Position numbers and translations under genes: made by a program | Source of the DNA: Deuterostichococcus epilithicus | Lineage: Eukaryota > Chlorophyta > Trebouxiophyceae > Prasiolales > Stichococcaceae | Reading direction: 5' to 3' | Assembly (NCBI GenBank): GCA_033439295.1 | Contig: JAVTLE010000011.1 | Span: 2,294,082 to 2,358,081, forward strand | Length of the DNA stretch: 64,000 nt | The notes under the pieces: generated by a model | Databases searched by the model: none | What the model saw: only the letters and a program-made list of their open reading frames with translations | Told to the model about the DNA's origin: nothing | Shown: positions 11,504 through 23,266 of the stretch, one piece after another | Numbering within the stretch: the stretch's first letter is position 1 | Layout: each line of letters starts with the position of its first letter

Positions 11504-14500
11504 ATGGCGACAATCGGGCGCTATACGCTGCTGCTTGCGGTTATGTGCGGTGTTCAGCTGATGGGACTCTCGCAGGCGCGCCTCGTTTCGCCACTTGGCT
11601 CGCTTTCTGCCCGAAGCGATTGCTGCCCGCCACAGCCGCTGCGACCGGGCCAGATTCTTTGACATAGGGCATCAAGCGTTGACAAGCTTGCGAAGGCCCA
11701 CACACAGAGCAGTGCGCGGTGCTCAGGTTGCTGTACGACAGTTCCAGGTCGCGAACAGCCGCGTTGGCAGGCGCTGCTGTGAGCGAATAACCACAGCGGT
11801 CCACCCAGCTGCTCAGCGCAGTGTGGTCGCTCAGCGTGCAGCGCAGTGGCTTCACGATGCCCCTCACTCCTGTCATCCCTCACTCGGTTGGTTGTACGTA
11901 TGGTCTGCAGGCATCGAGGCCCGGCCCCATGCTCCGCGGCGGCATGGTCATCATCATGTTGCGCCAGTCCCAGCGTGCAGACGCGCTCTTCAGCGGCTTC
12001 GGCGAGGCAGCTGCGAACCGGGCGTCCGGCGGGGATATGAATGCTGCGCAACTCTGGTGCGTCACCTTGCACGCCGTGATGTATGTGCCATGATTTAGGC
12101 AGCACGTGCCGGCTCATTCTCCGTACGATTTCACAACGTCCTTGCTCAAAGAGACATGCAGCAAGACATGCAGCAGATGCAGCGAGTATCACCGCCAGGC
12201 TCCACCGCCACACAGGCGGAGCATCAGCATGCACTGTGTTGCAAACATGCGTACCTTACCTGCACATGCATCCTCGCCAGGCTGCACCGGCAGACGCCGC
12301 TGGTGGACTTGCTGGTGCCGCGCCGGCCGTGCCGGTTTGCCAATGAGCGCCGCCTTCCAGAGCCGGACGCTATGGCACAACAAATGGCTGTGGCGCGCTT
12401 CGGGCAGAGCATGCTGTTCGACCTGCTGTCGGCGTCAGAGGTGGGGTATTGAGCTGAACACGACCGCGTGTTGATGTGTGAGGCAAATTGCATGCTTTGG
12501 CTAGCAGCGCGCTGTTCAGACGCATGCGCTACATCATGGATCTGCTAGGCGATGCTGGTAGCATCGTACTCGCATGCGTGACCATGTGCGCCCCATGGCC
12601 TGACGGTATCTGTGTTGAATACTTTAGGCGCTGCCCCGCCAGCATGGTCTTGAAGCAGCCGAAGCGATTGAGCGGCAGGAGGAGCCGGGGCGGCTGGCCG
12701 CAGAGCCGGCAAATGCTGCTGGTGCCACATCGCGGCAGCTCATCCGCGAAGTTGCAACGCAAAATCTGTCAACCGACCCTCAGCCAGCGCGTCAAGCAGC
12801 ATCAGTGGCGGCTCGAGGGCTCCCCGGGGGCGCTCTGGCGACCCGCGGCTCCTGGCCGGCTGCAGCTGCCATGCGCCTGCCCGCTGCCGGAGCAGAGGGG
12901 CCCACCCCCGATAGCAGCGGCGTCAGCGCGGCCGAGTACGCCGCGTACTGCTCCCGACCCGGCGGTGACATGTTTGTAAAGCGCTTTGCGCTGTCAGAGC
13001 GCGAGGCGATGCTCTTCGCACGCGGCAGCAGGCTGTACCAGTCGCTGGACAATTCCTGCGACATCCGGATCCAGGTGGGCATGCCTAGAAGAGGCTTGGG
13101 CGCATCGACCTGCATGCACCAACCTGCGGCGGCAGCGTCAGCTCCACCTCAAATGGGTCATCTAGTGCTCCTCGTGCAATTACGGCTCAGGCATCGCAGA
13201 GATTGCACTTGAGCTGGAAGCGCTGAGCGAGTTTGGGCAATGCTTGGCCCTGTCTACTGTCCAGCGCATGCGCCACACGAGAGAGTGGCAGTGGCTGTGA
13301 GACATGACTCTCGACACTTGACTCTGGCCGCATCTGATGCCGCTTGGCAGGGCACGCATCGAGGCTTCGAGTTGGTCGTCAGCAGGGATGCTGCATCTGA
13401 TGGCATGGGACTCTGAAGCGGGACCCTGTCGCTGGCAGGTCGACGTGGACCGCTCCTGGCCGGTCATGGCCCTGGCGGGCGACACCGCAGCGGTCGCCGC
13501 TGCCGCCGCTGCCTGGGTGCGCACCCAGCTGGCCGACGGCCATGCGGCGTGGCGCGCGGCGCAGCTGTGGGCCGGCCTGCCGCTGCCGGCCTCGGGCGGG
13601 CGCGACCGGCGCTTCGTGGACCTACCGCCGGATGCCGCGGCGCGGCTGTCCAGCGGACGCGGCGCCTCCAAGCTCGCCGCGCTGCAGGCCGCGTATGGCG
13701 TGCACATCGCTGTCCTGCNCCCGGNTCGGCTCCTGGCCCCGACTCCGCGCCCCCGGGACCCCCGCCGCCCGCAGCCCGCCGTGATGGCCATCTCCGGCGC
13801 CGGCAGCTCGGTGGACGCCGCCGAGGCAGCCCTGCGCGAGGCGCTCGCCAACGATGACGCNGCCGCCGCGGCGGCTGCTGCCGCGGAGGCCGCGGCGTCG
13901 TATGCCGCCTCGCCGCGCATTGCCGCGCGCCACGCAGCCCACCGGCTGTTGCGCGCCGTAGAAACTGGTCCCAACTGGCTGCGGCGCATGCTGAGTCCCC
14001 CCTGGCGCAAGCAGAGCAGCTTCGAGCTGGACGCGGCCGCCGTCGCCAGCCTGGCGGTCCACGGCGCTGACGGCGTGAAGGCGCTGCAGAAATCCTACGA
14101 CGCCGTCATCCAGGCGAGCACATCGATGGAGCCTGCCCCCCGAAACAACGGCCGTTCGCACCAAGCAACTTACGCATATCCCTAGCACTCCTACAGCATG
14201 GCGCCTCAACACCGAACTACGTGCATCTGCAATAGAGCGAATGCGCCAATCTGCTGCTGTGCTGTGCGCAGATGAAGCTGGCCGAGCAGCCGCCAAAGGT
14301 GTACATCCTGGCAAGCGAGGCGGAGGCTGACATGATCGCCGCCTCTGTCAAGGCCATGCTCAACATGCGCGGCCACGCGCTAGCGGCCGGCCACTCTGCC
14401 GTTGCCACCAACATGGCCAGCGATAATTCAGAGGTGTGGTTCTTGCAGGGCCCCATGTCTGTGTGCCGCCGCTCAGACTAACGGTCACTGGGAAGCGGCA

Positions 14501-15898
14501 ACAGAGGTTCTGCAGCGTGCATGTGACACGCAGACACTCGCAACGGGCCGAGCTGTCTGCACGGCCGCTGCAGCGCCCAGGCGGCTGCGTGACTGGCCGG
14601 CTCTTGAAAGGCTTGCATGTTTCGCCTTGCCCTACTGCTGTTGGACACGTCTTCTCATGTGCCTTCGACACATCCACGTGCGTGCCTGCGCAGCAGCCCC
14701 GGCGCCTCGAGCGGCAGGATGGCGCCCGCTTCTATGACGCCAGCGCTGCCGGCAAGGGCGACATTGACACTGGCATGGACCATGCATCCAGCTTTCAGGC
14801 TCTTTACCACAACCGGTGAGGCCTACTGAGCGAGACCCATTTGGTGTTCCTTCTCAAATGCAGTGCATAAGGCCACTGGCAAATGTGGGCATAGGCATGT
14901 TGGATGCAGCGCCGTGAAGCGGTGCATTGCACAAATGTGTAAACTGTGGCTTTGCTGCCATGACAGTGGATTCCACCTTGTCATTACCAGCAGAGCCTTG
15001 GACAACGCGTTCACAGCCTCACAATGCCTCCGTTGGCTCATGCCCTCGTCCCTCTGCTACCCTGACGCCGACGCCGGTCTGCCGCAGGCCGGCTGCGTCG
15101 GCCGCCGTGTCGACAAAAGGCGAGGCTAGGCTCCCTTGGCGGAGGAGGAAGCCGGTCCTGATCGGGCCGTTCTTCACATATTCCGGCACGGTGCGCGCCA
15201 TTGCTGCCGGATTTGATCGCCTCCTGTTGTTTATCGAAGCCCACACCACACTGTCCCGGAGTTGGCAGCGCAGCGCCCGCCTCCGCTCAGCAGTCCCCTG
15301 ACAGTGCGCCTGGCTCAAGCTTCGAAGTGTGCCTCCATATTGCTGCTTCATCGTGCATCCACTGGCAGGCGGTGCCAGCTGCTGGCCCCTGGTGCCACAC
15401 CGCCAGTTTCAGACCAGCGATTCCATGCCTGGCCACGCGCAGCTGTGCTCCACCGTGCGCTGTTGCCTCCGACCCCCCACAGTGCTGCTTGCTTTGGCCG
15501 CATCCGCTCCCCTGCGCCAAACTCACGGAGCTGCCCTGGTGCGCGCACAGTTGAATGCCAACGCCGCCACCCTCCTGCTATGCGTCGTTGGGTGGGCAGC
15601 CCTGCTGGTGCAGTGGTGCGCATCCCGCCGCGCCGCACACCGTGGGCGGCGCGGTCGCCGTGCCGCCGCCGCTGCCGTCGCTGCTTCGAGCCCCCAATGT
15701 ACCCAAGCTCAAGCAGCACCCAAGCACGGCCTCGAGGAGCTGCTGCTCAGCCCCCTGCAGCATGAGGGACTCGCTTCCGGCGTCCACTACGGAGTGGAGT
15801 CTGCTGCCGCGTACGTGGCGCACATGCCAGCGGCACAGGCTGGGTTTGTCACGCTGCAGTACTTGCCGCTGGGCAGCGAGCAGTGTGCGCAGCCGTGA
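11504..15898 (+). CDS. Secretory-pathway membrane protein with three KH-like domains (paralogue 1)
   Basis: Nine exons (11504..11575, 11911..12056, 12281..12440, 12628..13074, 13439..14113, 14272..14433, 14694..14815, 15088..15190, 15551..15898) give 744 residues. Order: signal peptide (1-24, core YTLLLAVMCGVQLMGL); an unrecognised N-domain starting RPGPMLRGG; three KH-like units (about 241-306, 334-412 and 468-532) with beta-alpha-alpha-beta-beta-alpha layout, the third keeping a GADG loop like the KH GXXG; one membrane span (about 633-652) followed by an Arg cluster; and a tail ending FVTLQYLPLGSE. The predicted topology is type I, with KH units on the luminal or outer side. Introns 1 and 5 have GC donors. 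Ambiguous bases at 13719, 13725 and 13861 leave two or three residues unknown. No known protein was recognised; the KH assignment is by pattern, not by search. Confidence 0.75.
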
Positions 15899-16472
15899 GT
15901 GGCGGCGGCTAATAGCTGGCCAGCGTGCGGCTGCGCCGGCCCCTCCTCGGCTGCATCTATCTGCGCCGCTGTCATGCCACCGCCCATGTACAATAGTAGC
16001 TGGATGCATTGAAGCTGTGCATTCATCCCTGGGCCACCGCATTCAAGGTATTGCATGCTGGGCCTGGACTCTGCGTGCCTCCAGTTGGCAACAGCTTCTC
16101 GTGGCCTTCATGCTGCAGGACGACCTGGAACTCCACCACTGAAACTCTTTGGTATTTTCGTCGAGACAGTCTGTCTCTACATCTTTCAAACAATTATATG
16201 CAAACTCTGTCTCCAGGCAGCCTGGCCACAGCATACATTGTTATATAGACCCTTGTCAGCCCCGTCACCATCGCGTTGGTCAAGTGTGCCCATTTCGGTG
16301 CACGCGTAAAACGTGAACACACCACGCAGCGAGGCTCTCAATCTGTCTCGACTGTCGACACATCTCGATTGCAGCTGGTGGGCCCCGCAGCACCAGCTAA
16401 GGGGCCTGCCGAGTGGCCAGAGCTTACGTGGGGGACGGTTGGTGAGCTGCAAGAATCACGGCAGCAGCCGGC
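15899..16472 (+). promoter_or_regulatory. Intergenic and promoter region of paralogue 2
   Basis: These 574 bases lie between the tandem paralogues. A TATA-like element (TTATATAG, 16241-16248) lies about 225 bases before the start codon of the second gene. No other coding exon was found. Confidence 0.4.
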
Positions 16473-19400
16473 ATGGCGATATCCCGCGGCTGCAGCCTGA
16501 TGCTACTGGTCGTCTGCATCGCGCAGCTGGCGCCCATCCATGTACAGGTGCGTCACTGCCGGCTCGGCTCCCTCGAAGCTTCGTTTAGGACGGCCTCGAG
16601 GCGAGGTGCACCGGAGGGCAGGGTGCCTCGGCTGCAACGCAACTGCTTCTTTGAGCTCCACAGGTTCTGGGCCTTCTGCGATTCGCGTCGCTTGGTGCGG
16701 CCTCCAGTCGCCTTTTTTGTCTGTCAAGTTTGTCATGCTCACGCGAGAGACGGGATGGTCTATGCGTGCAGCGCGACGAGAAGATGCCAGCCAAGTTGAT
16801 CAACATGTTAGGAATGCCAATCTGGACCGGCCTTGTCGCGCTCCCAGAGGTGGCTGAGAGGGGTGACGCCGACATGCACCTCGAACTTGCTGGTGCAGCA
16901 GCGTTCTAAACATGCTGCGTCATGTGCGCGCACGTCAGCAAACAACCGCACGTAACGACCTCGAACTGTGGGCGCGCTGCTCGCAGCCGGCGGAGTCGCA
17001 TCAACTCTTTTCAGTTGCAGACTCTGCGCGACGGTCTGCACCATCACTGTCGAGCAATTTGGTAGATCAAGGTGCTTGGCACACCTGCCCCGCTCGCCTC
17101 GCACTGAGTTCGTCTTCGCTTTTCAACCATCGCAGGCGACGCGGCCAGGGCCCATGCTGCACGGCGGCACAATCATCCTGCTGCAGCGGCCCCGCCAATA
17201 CATGAAGCACCCCTCGCAGCTTGGCCTGGGCGGCAGCTTCGACGTGGCTACCCTGGATCGCATCTTTGATGGCTCCTCCATCTTCGGTCCCTCCATGCGC
17301 ATGTGAGTGTTTCGTTAGAAGGTGTCTCCCATTGCATGATGCACGGGTTTGGTTGTGTCTTGACATCTGCAGGCGTGCAAACTGCACCTACATGCATTCG
17401 CAGAGCTCGTGTCGGCGCAGGCACGATCTTGAGCTCGTGACGGGGCATCGTCATTCCCTCCATGTGTGCCTGTTCTGCAAGTGCACGAGACTCTGGTGCC
17501 AAGCACCGAAGATTACGCTCACGCTGAAGGTGCGCGAACCTCTGCAGATTCGAGCAGCAGTCGCCGCTGGCGGGCATGTTCGGTGAGCCACGCCGGCCGT
17601 GCTCCCTCGGCAAGGCCCGGACCCAGGATCAGGAGGCCATGATGAGGCACATGGCTGCCGCACGCTTTGGTCCGAGCCTGCTCTCGTCTTTGCTGGCGGC
17701 CGCAGAGGTGCGGCGTTGAAATAAAGCAGCAAAAGAGGTGTAGCTAAAGACATCGACTTCGCCGACTCGTCCTGGCTGCACACGTTGTAGCGCTGCAGCG
17801 CTTGTACCGCATCGTGGCCTGATGAGACATTGCCTGTGGCCGCTGATGTGGAACATGAGCTCGCAGATTGCACCTGCTGCCGGCTTCGACAGAATGATGT
17901 GGTCATCGATGGGATGTCCTGCTCCAGCTTGTGGAGCTTCCGCATGAGCTCTTCATACGTTCGTGTCGGCCTGTGGCCACATGAAGTCGTCTCAGTCGTG
18001 AGCCTTTTTTGGCCGCAGGCCGACCGCCACAGCATTGCAGAGCCCGTGTATGCCGCACACCCGGGCCACAAGGTGTGTGTGTGTGTGTGGGTTTTTTAAT
18101 CTGTGTGCCTGGACGAGCGGTGCATTGGGCAAGCAGTCGTGTTCGACTGCTACACTTGCAGATGCGAAAGCTCTCTCTGAGGGCTGAGTGGGTCCACGAT
18201 GCGACTGGCTCGAGCAGCACACCCTGGTAACCTGCAGGCGGCAGCCCAGCAGCCGCGGCGACTGGGCGGTGTCGACGGCGCAAGGCAGTCGCGGCGGCAG
18301 CCCGGCTCCGCCGCCGTCGCCTGGGAGCGGTTCAGCCTTCCTGAACCCGCTGCGCGCACGTTCGCCAACCCGGGCGGCCCGGAGACCATCGAGGGGATGC
18401 AGCGACGGCACGGCGTGAGCATCACCATTGATGACGGACGCTCAATGATGACCATCTCGGGCGAACCGCAGGCCGTTGATGCGGCTGCGGCTACTCTGGG
18501 GCCGATGATCCACACTCTGGCTACGCAGGTGCCGTTCTTTCTCACCGAAAAGTCTGTGGCTTCCGATTGCTGGTCAGCTGCTTGCGAGCCATCAGAGCCT
18601 CGCTTTGGGGTGTGCGCGGCACGGCGGCACCGGTCCCGACGCCGTCAGCTGCAGAGGCAGCAAGCGACAGATGGAGGCCTGCAGCCAGCGATGCTTCACG
18701 CTAGCCTCCCCTATCATGGCCCTGTGCTGTTATCGTCGCCTTGCCCGGACCATTGCATGTCAGCTCATTGGCTGTCACAGTCCCGTGTCAGATGTAGGGA
18801 TTAGGGTTAGGGTGACCATGATGCACCTTCGCGCCACAGCTGCTGCCAGCTTCGTTGATACATGCCTGGCCTTCAAAACCGCTTGCCTCGCTGTTGCAGG
18901 TCCAGCCCCTGCCGGCAACGGCCGCGGCTGGCTCACAGCCTGCGGCCGCCGGCGCCAGCTGGCGGTTCAGGGACTTCGTGTCGCGCGTCGGCGATGGCGC
19001 GTCGGCGGACGACAGCACGCAGCGGGCGCAGTTCGAGGGCGTCCCAGCACGGGCGCAGCCTGTCAGGTGGGTCGCGTCTGCTGTCGCATCTGCAGGTCGC
19101 TCGGAACTTGAGGCGTGATTGGAGGGCCGCCCCAGTGGCTGGCTGACCTGAGCGCACCGACGAGGCCTGGAGATTGTGTGCTGTTGGTACCGAGGTTGCG
19201 CCAGCCTGGAGGTAGAAAGGGATGCGGACGCTTTGGGCCCTGCCTGCGGACTGCAGCGGGTCCAGCCAGCCTCGTCCCCCATGCCCCCACTGCACAGTCG
19301 TGTGGCCTTGCCCCCGTCCTCGCTTGCCAGCGTTTCGCATGGCAGCAGGCCCCGTGTCGGGACGGCTGTGCTGAGGTGCCTCTGCGCCGTGCAGGCTGCC

Positions 19401-20383
19401 GCACGTGTGGTCCAGCGGCTACGGCGACGGCGCCCCTCGCACCGCGCGCCCCCACCTGGCGCAGCTGCCGGCGCTGACCTGGGACGTCTTTGAGACCGAC
19501 GGCCAGGTGGCGGGCAGCCTTTTTCGCTTCCACGCATGTGTCCTGCATGTGTCCTGCATGCATTCTGTGCGCGGGCCGCAGGCGCCTGCTGCGCCGACGG
19601 TCACGCTCGGCGCCCACCCAACACAGCCCAAGCTCTGGCCACCTGATGTGGCGGGCTGTGGATGTTCTTGCCTGCAAGCAGGGCCACTGCCGGCAGCTCT
19701 GCGATCTGTGCTGCTGGCCTGCAATTATCTCGCCATGGTGGCACGCCGCTTCTTCGCACCCGCTTGCGCCAGGCATCCCTTCCACTTCGTCCGTCTCCAG
19801 AGCCTTGGCTGAGCCACATCGTTTGCCCCTGCGCGCAGCTGAACGGCGGCGTGCTGACTTTCCTGTTGCTGTGCATCGCAACGGCCGCGGTGTGGTCGCG
19901 CCTGCTGGTGCTGTGGTGCACCTTCCGTGCCGTCTCCCGCGCCGGCGGCGCATTTGGCTGCCGCCGCCGCCTCTGCCTCCGCTCCAGGCCGGCTTTCGAC
20001 GGCGTCGCCATCAAGGACGGGCTCGAGGCACCTCTGCTCAACCCACTGCACCACGAGGCTCCCATCAAAGGTGTGCCTCAGGCTGCATGGACCTGACAAA
20101 CACTCAGCTCGGAGCACTGCTGCAACTCAGAACGGAGCCGCGTGCGGGTGGTGCTGTGCAGCTCGCTCCACTCTAAATTTGCCTGCTCACTGAGATGAAT
20201 GGGAAAGGTATGAATCAGCTCACTGCATTCCCGCACCGGATCTGAACATCCTGGTCCTGTTTCCAACTGCCTGTTGCATTTCGTGCAGGCGAGCCCTACA
20301 GGGTGGAGGTTGCGACGACGTATGCGGCGCCTGCCGACAGCTTCGTCACGCTGCAGTATGTGCCCCTCAAGGGCGAGCACTAG
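16473..20383 (+). CDS. Secretory-pathway membrane protein with one KH-like domain (paralogue 2)
   Basis: Nine exons (16473..16547, 17136..17302, 17548..17707, 18019..18072, 18238..18528, 18900..19066, 19395..19506, 19839..20070, 20289..20383) give 450 residues. It matches paralogue 1 in plan and in detail: signal peptide (MAISRGCSLMLLVVCIAQ), RPGPMLHGG, then SPLAGMFGEPRRPC against TPLVDLLVPRRPC, then ARFGPSLLSSLLAAAE against ARFGQSMLFDLLSASE. Exon 3 is 160 bases in both genes. Only one KH-like unit is present (about 181-247, FSLPEPAAR to TISGEPQAVDAA). A membrane span (about 345-371) and a tail ending FVTLQYVPLKGE follow. This is an old tandem duplication with gain or loss of KH units. Function unknown. 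Confidence 0.75.
18073..18088 (+). repeat. (GT)8 microsatellite forming a splice donor
   Basis: Intron 4 of paralogue 2 begins with eight GT dinucleotides directly after CACAAG, so the donor lies within a slippage-prone repeat. Confidence 0.85.
18795..18812 (+). repeat. Short telomere-like repeat inside an intron
   Basis: TAGGGATTAGGGTTAGGG lies in intron 5 of paralogue 2. It is two to three TTAGGG-like units and does not reach the splice sites. Confidence 0.6.
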
Positions 20384-21922
20384 GCGGGCAGCTCTAGATG
20401 GCAAGCAAAGCAGCAGCGAGTGGGGCACACCACAGCGCTGCGGGTACCAGACTTCCTCTGTGGTTTTGGGTGGCGGCTGCCGAGGCCGCAGCGCATCAGG
20501 CGGCATTTGGGGTCATCAGATGGGCGACGGTCCCGTGGATTCGCAAATCGCTTGCAAGGCAACATCTGCATACCTCGCCGCCTGTAACCTCGCTGGCGGC
20601 GAGGCGGAGTCGGAACAGACTCGGAACACGCTGTGGGTTGAATGAGCGATGCGGCATATGCGAGTTGTTCAGATATCAGGGCTGTATCACATGTACTTTT
20701 GGTCAGGCTGCCTGCCCGGGGTTACGTCTGATCCGTTGCTGGACCGTTTCGATCTGTGGACAACTGACGGTTGCCAGCTGAATTGCTTGCTGATTTGTGT
20801 GCTTGTTCAGCAGCACGAGGACGGCGGCTGCAAGTATGCGTGTAGCGGACACATCCGCGGCATGCAGGTCATCGACGTCTAGGCATGCTGATTTTTCAAC
20901 TATTGTAAAATACTGACTGGACTGTACATCTGCTCGTCTGCGCGCGCCAAACCGATGCCTGTTGTATTCCCAGTTGTCTACTTACAGGATTTGTCATGGC
21001 TTGGCATCGTTCAAAATCGACAATCAATGGAAAAGCAATATGCAGCGAGTTACCAGTGGCAGTCCCGCTGGTTAGAAGATGGTGGGCGCAGAAGCATGGC
21101 ATCAGGGCGGGCCAGGGCCACAATGAATCTCAGATGCAAGCATGGCGCTGTTGCACGCCCAGTTAGCCGCCATTTGAGGCGAAAAACTGAATAGGTGTTG
21201 CCACAAAGTTGGTTGAAAGAATATCTGGCGTCGAGCAGAAAGTCCAGCTGGTATGCAGGCATCACTGATTGTTGCCGACGTCGACGACTTGGCCGCAGGA
21301 AGGGGTACTAGTTGCAGGACGGGACATTGCAGAGGCCGCCGCAAGACACATAGTAGTCGGAGATGTCTGCGTTGGCAACAGGCAAGATGTTTAGTGGTGA
21401 AGAAAGCGATTGGACACATAGCACGAGGTTTTTGCTGGGCCAAACACGAGACTGCAAGGCCAGTCAGCATTGGGCAGGGGGACACTCACATCCCTTGCGC
21501 GGCGACGAAATGACGAGCCACCTGTCATGGAAAAGGACGGCATTGACATCGTGTGTGTGCAAATGGAGCTGGTCAGACTAGAATGAGATTGACTGACCAT
21601 ACAGGAACACTTGTATATGCCTTGATCGAAGTGATAACTGAAGCAAGCTGCGGACCCACCTGCGGTCACCATTGATCGATTGACCTGCATGATGCAGATA
21701 CACCACGACGTTAGTGTCAGTATTGCGACTTGTTCCCCGCAGCACCTCATTGACGGCTACGTGATCTCCCTCGCAGCTCATCATCTCATCAGCATGCGCA
21801 TGAGCACCAGTTTCTGCATGAGCTAGGCGGGAAGCCGTCCATCACCGTGCAAGGTACACACAGGTGCGCATAAGTTGTTGCAGGGTGATGCAGGGAAGGA
21901 AGTTAATTGCATCAGCGCATCA
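20384..21922 (+). other. Intergenic region with one orphan coding-like exon (20811..20882)
   Basis: Most of these 1539 bases are AT-richer and show no gene. A 72-base block after a good acceptor (20809-20810) reads QHEDGGCKYACSGHIRGMQVIDV and then TAG, with strongly GC-biased third positions. It looks like a terminal exon of a plus-strand gene, but no convincing upstream exon was found. It could be a decayed remnant or an exon of a small secreted cysteine protein. Confidence 0.3.
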
Positions 21923-22427
21923 TTAATGCACGGAATTACGTTCACAGGTAGCATCGGGGACCAGGCGCTCAAGCCCACCGTTCACGTAGCAGATCGCGGT
22001 GACGCGGGTGCCCTTGGAAAGCGTAGCTGCAACCTTGCAGCACGAGTTCGCTCCCACAGGGTTGCACTGGTTGTCTGCGGACGCAGCGCGAGAGGGTGGG
22101 CACCTTCCGAAAAGACACTCCTCGTGGCGCACGTGGGGTGCTGTCGTACGCTGGCATGCCAGGTGCAGCGCGTCGACATGCGTCCAGCGTGGCGGTATAT
22201 CAGCGAAGGCGGTTTTGGGTGTCAGTGCCTCGTCCTGCGGCCGATAGTTTGGTCATTGCGTGCTGTCACTCACCGGTGTCCACGCAGTTGCCGGGCGAGG
22301 TGCCGCAGCACCGCACGTTCGTGTTGGCGTTCAGTGGCGCCGTGATGATAGCTTCGGAGACGGCAAACATCGCGACAAGCGCGATAACAGCCAGTCCGCA
22401 GTCTGCCTTGCTGCGAAAGAACGCCAT
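21923..22427 (-). CDS. Small secreted cysteine-rich protein
   Basis: Two exons, complement(22274..22427, 21923..22074), joined by a GT-AG intron in phase 1, give 101 residues. The N-terminus MAFFRSKADCGLAVIALVAMFAVSEA is a clear signal peptide. The mature part has eight cysteines in the order CC-C-C-CC-C-C (VRCC, GNC, NQC, NSCC, AIC, ATC). A longer start at 22481 is possible, but the Met at 22427 gives the better signal peptide. The QCNP-x5-CC segment recalls fungal hydrophobins, though the full eight-cysteine hydrophobin order is not matched. An extracellular or wall role is an inference from the signal peptide. Function unknown. Confidence 0.65.
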
Positions 22428-23266
22428 CTCGCCGCCTGCCACTAACACAAGGACCGCGATCAGCTCTGCAAGCCAGACCATTAGGCGGAAACCCTCGACA
22501 AATTCGCCTAACCGTCAAGCTTCTTCACCCATCTCAAAACCTGGTCCCTTGCACAGCGGATTGATGATGGTACGACACCTGCGGCGATGCCAGCGCTACC
22601 TGCTGAACATTGAATACTACTTGGATATGGCGCGCACCTGTATGCTGAAAGAGGAAGGATTGCGTCCGCTGGCGACGATGAGAATGTGACGGAGGCGACT
22701 TGCACAGCCGAATGAGTGGGATCGGATCAGCCTCGTACAACTTTCGAAAGATTCCAATGATTCCGAGAATAATGCCAACATCAGCTTCATGGTCCACTTC
22801 AACGGTGACACAGTAGGCCTCAAGATCCACAGGAAAACGTAATGGGTTTCCTTGTGCTTGCTTGATGGTTGATGCATTGGCTAAATCCAAAGTACATCGG
22901 CTAGACAGGCAATTTGCCACTTTCTAGTCCATCCAATCACTTGTATTGTGTCTCCTCTGTCATCATAGCGCAAACTTCCTTTACTCGTACATCTTAGGCT
23001 TGGCTGCCGAACACACACCGGAGGAAGTCGCAGCTGCTTCCTGTATCCTTGTCGTTGAAAACATGCAGAGTTTCGCATCAGCAGAAGAGCGATCATCATC
23101 AAACGCCTTGCAAACTCTCAAGCAATGACGGACCATTACTGAAGTAAAAGCCACGAAGCCGCGGCCTGCCCGCGCCGTCAGATCAGCGTTGCAATTCCGC
23201 GTGCCATACGCTGGATAGTCGAGCTCAGACGCTCGATTCAGCTCGGCCTGAGGGCCTTGGGCCCGT
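22428..23266. promoter_or_regulatory. Divergent region, secreted Cys-rich protein / SEN1-like helicase
   Basis: These 839 bases hold both promoters. A minus-strand open frame at 22534-22920 has ordinary base use and no recognisable feature, so it is not called. Confidence 0.4.

Noticed and set aside
17305-17586. Using the acceptor near 17373 for exon 3 of paralogue 2
   Set aside because: It keeps a frame but gives a Cys/Arg-rich peptide without match. The acceptor at 17547 gives SPLAGMFGEPRRPC, which aligns with paralogue 1.
22534-22920. 128-codon minus-strand frame as a gene
   Set aside because: No signal peptide, domain or codon bias, and it lies in the likely promoter region of two divergent genes.
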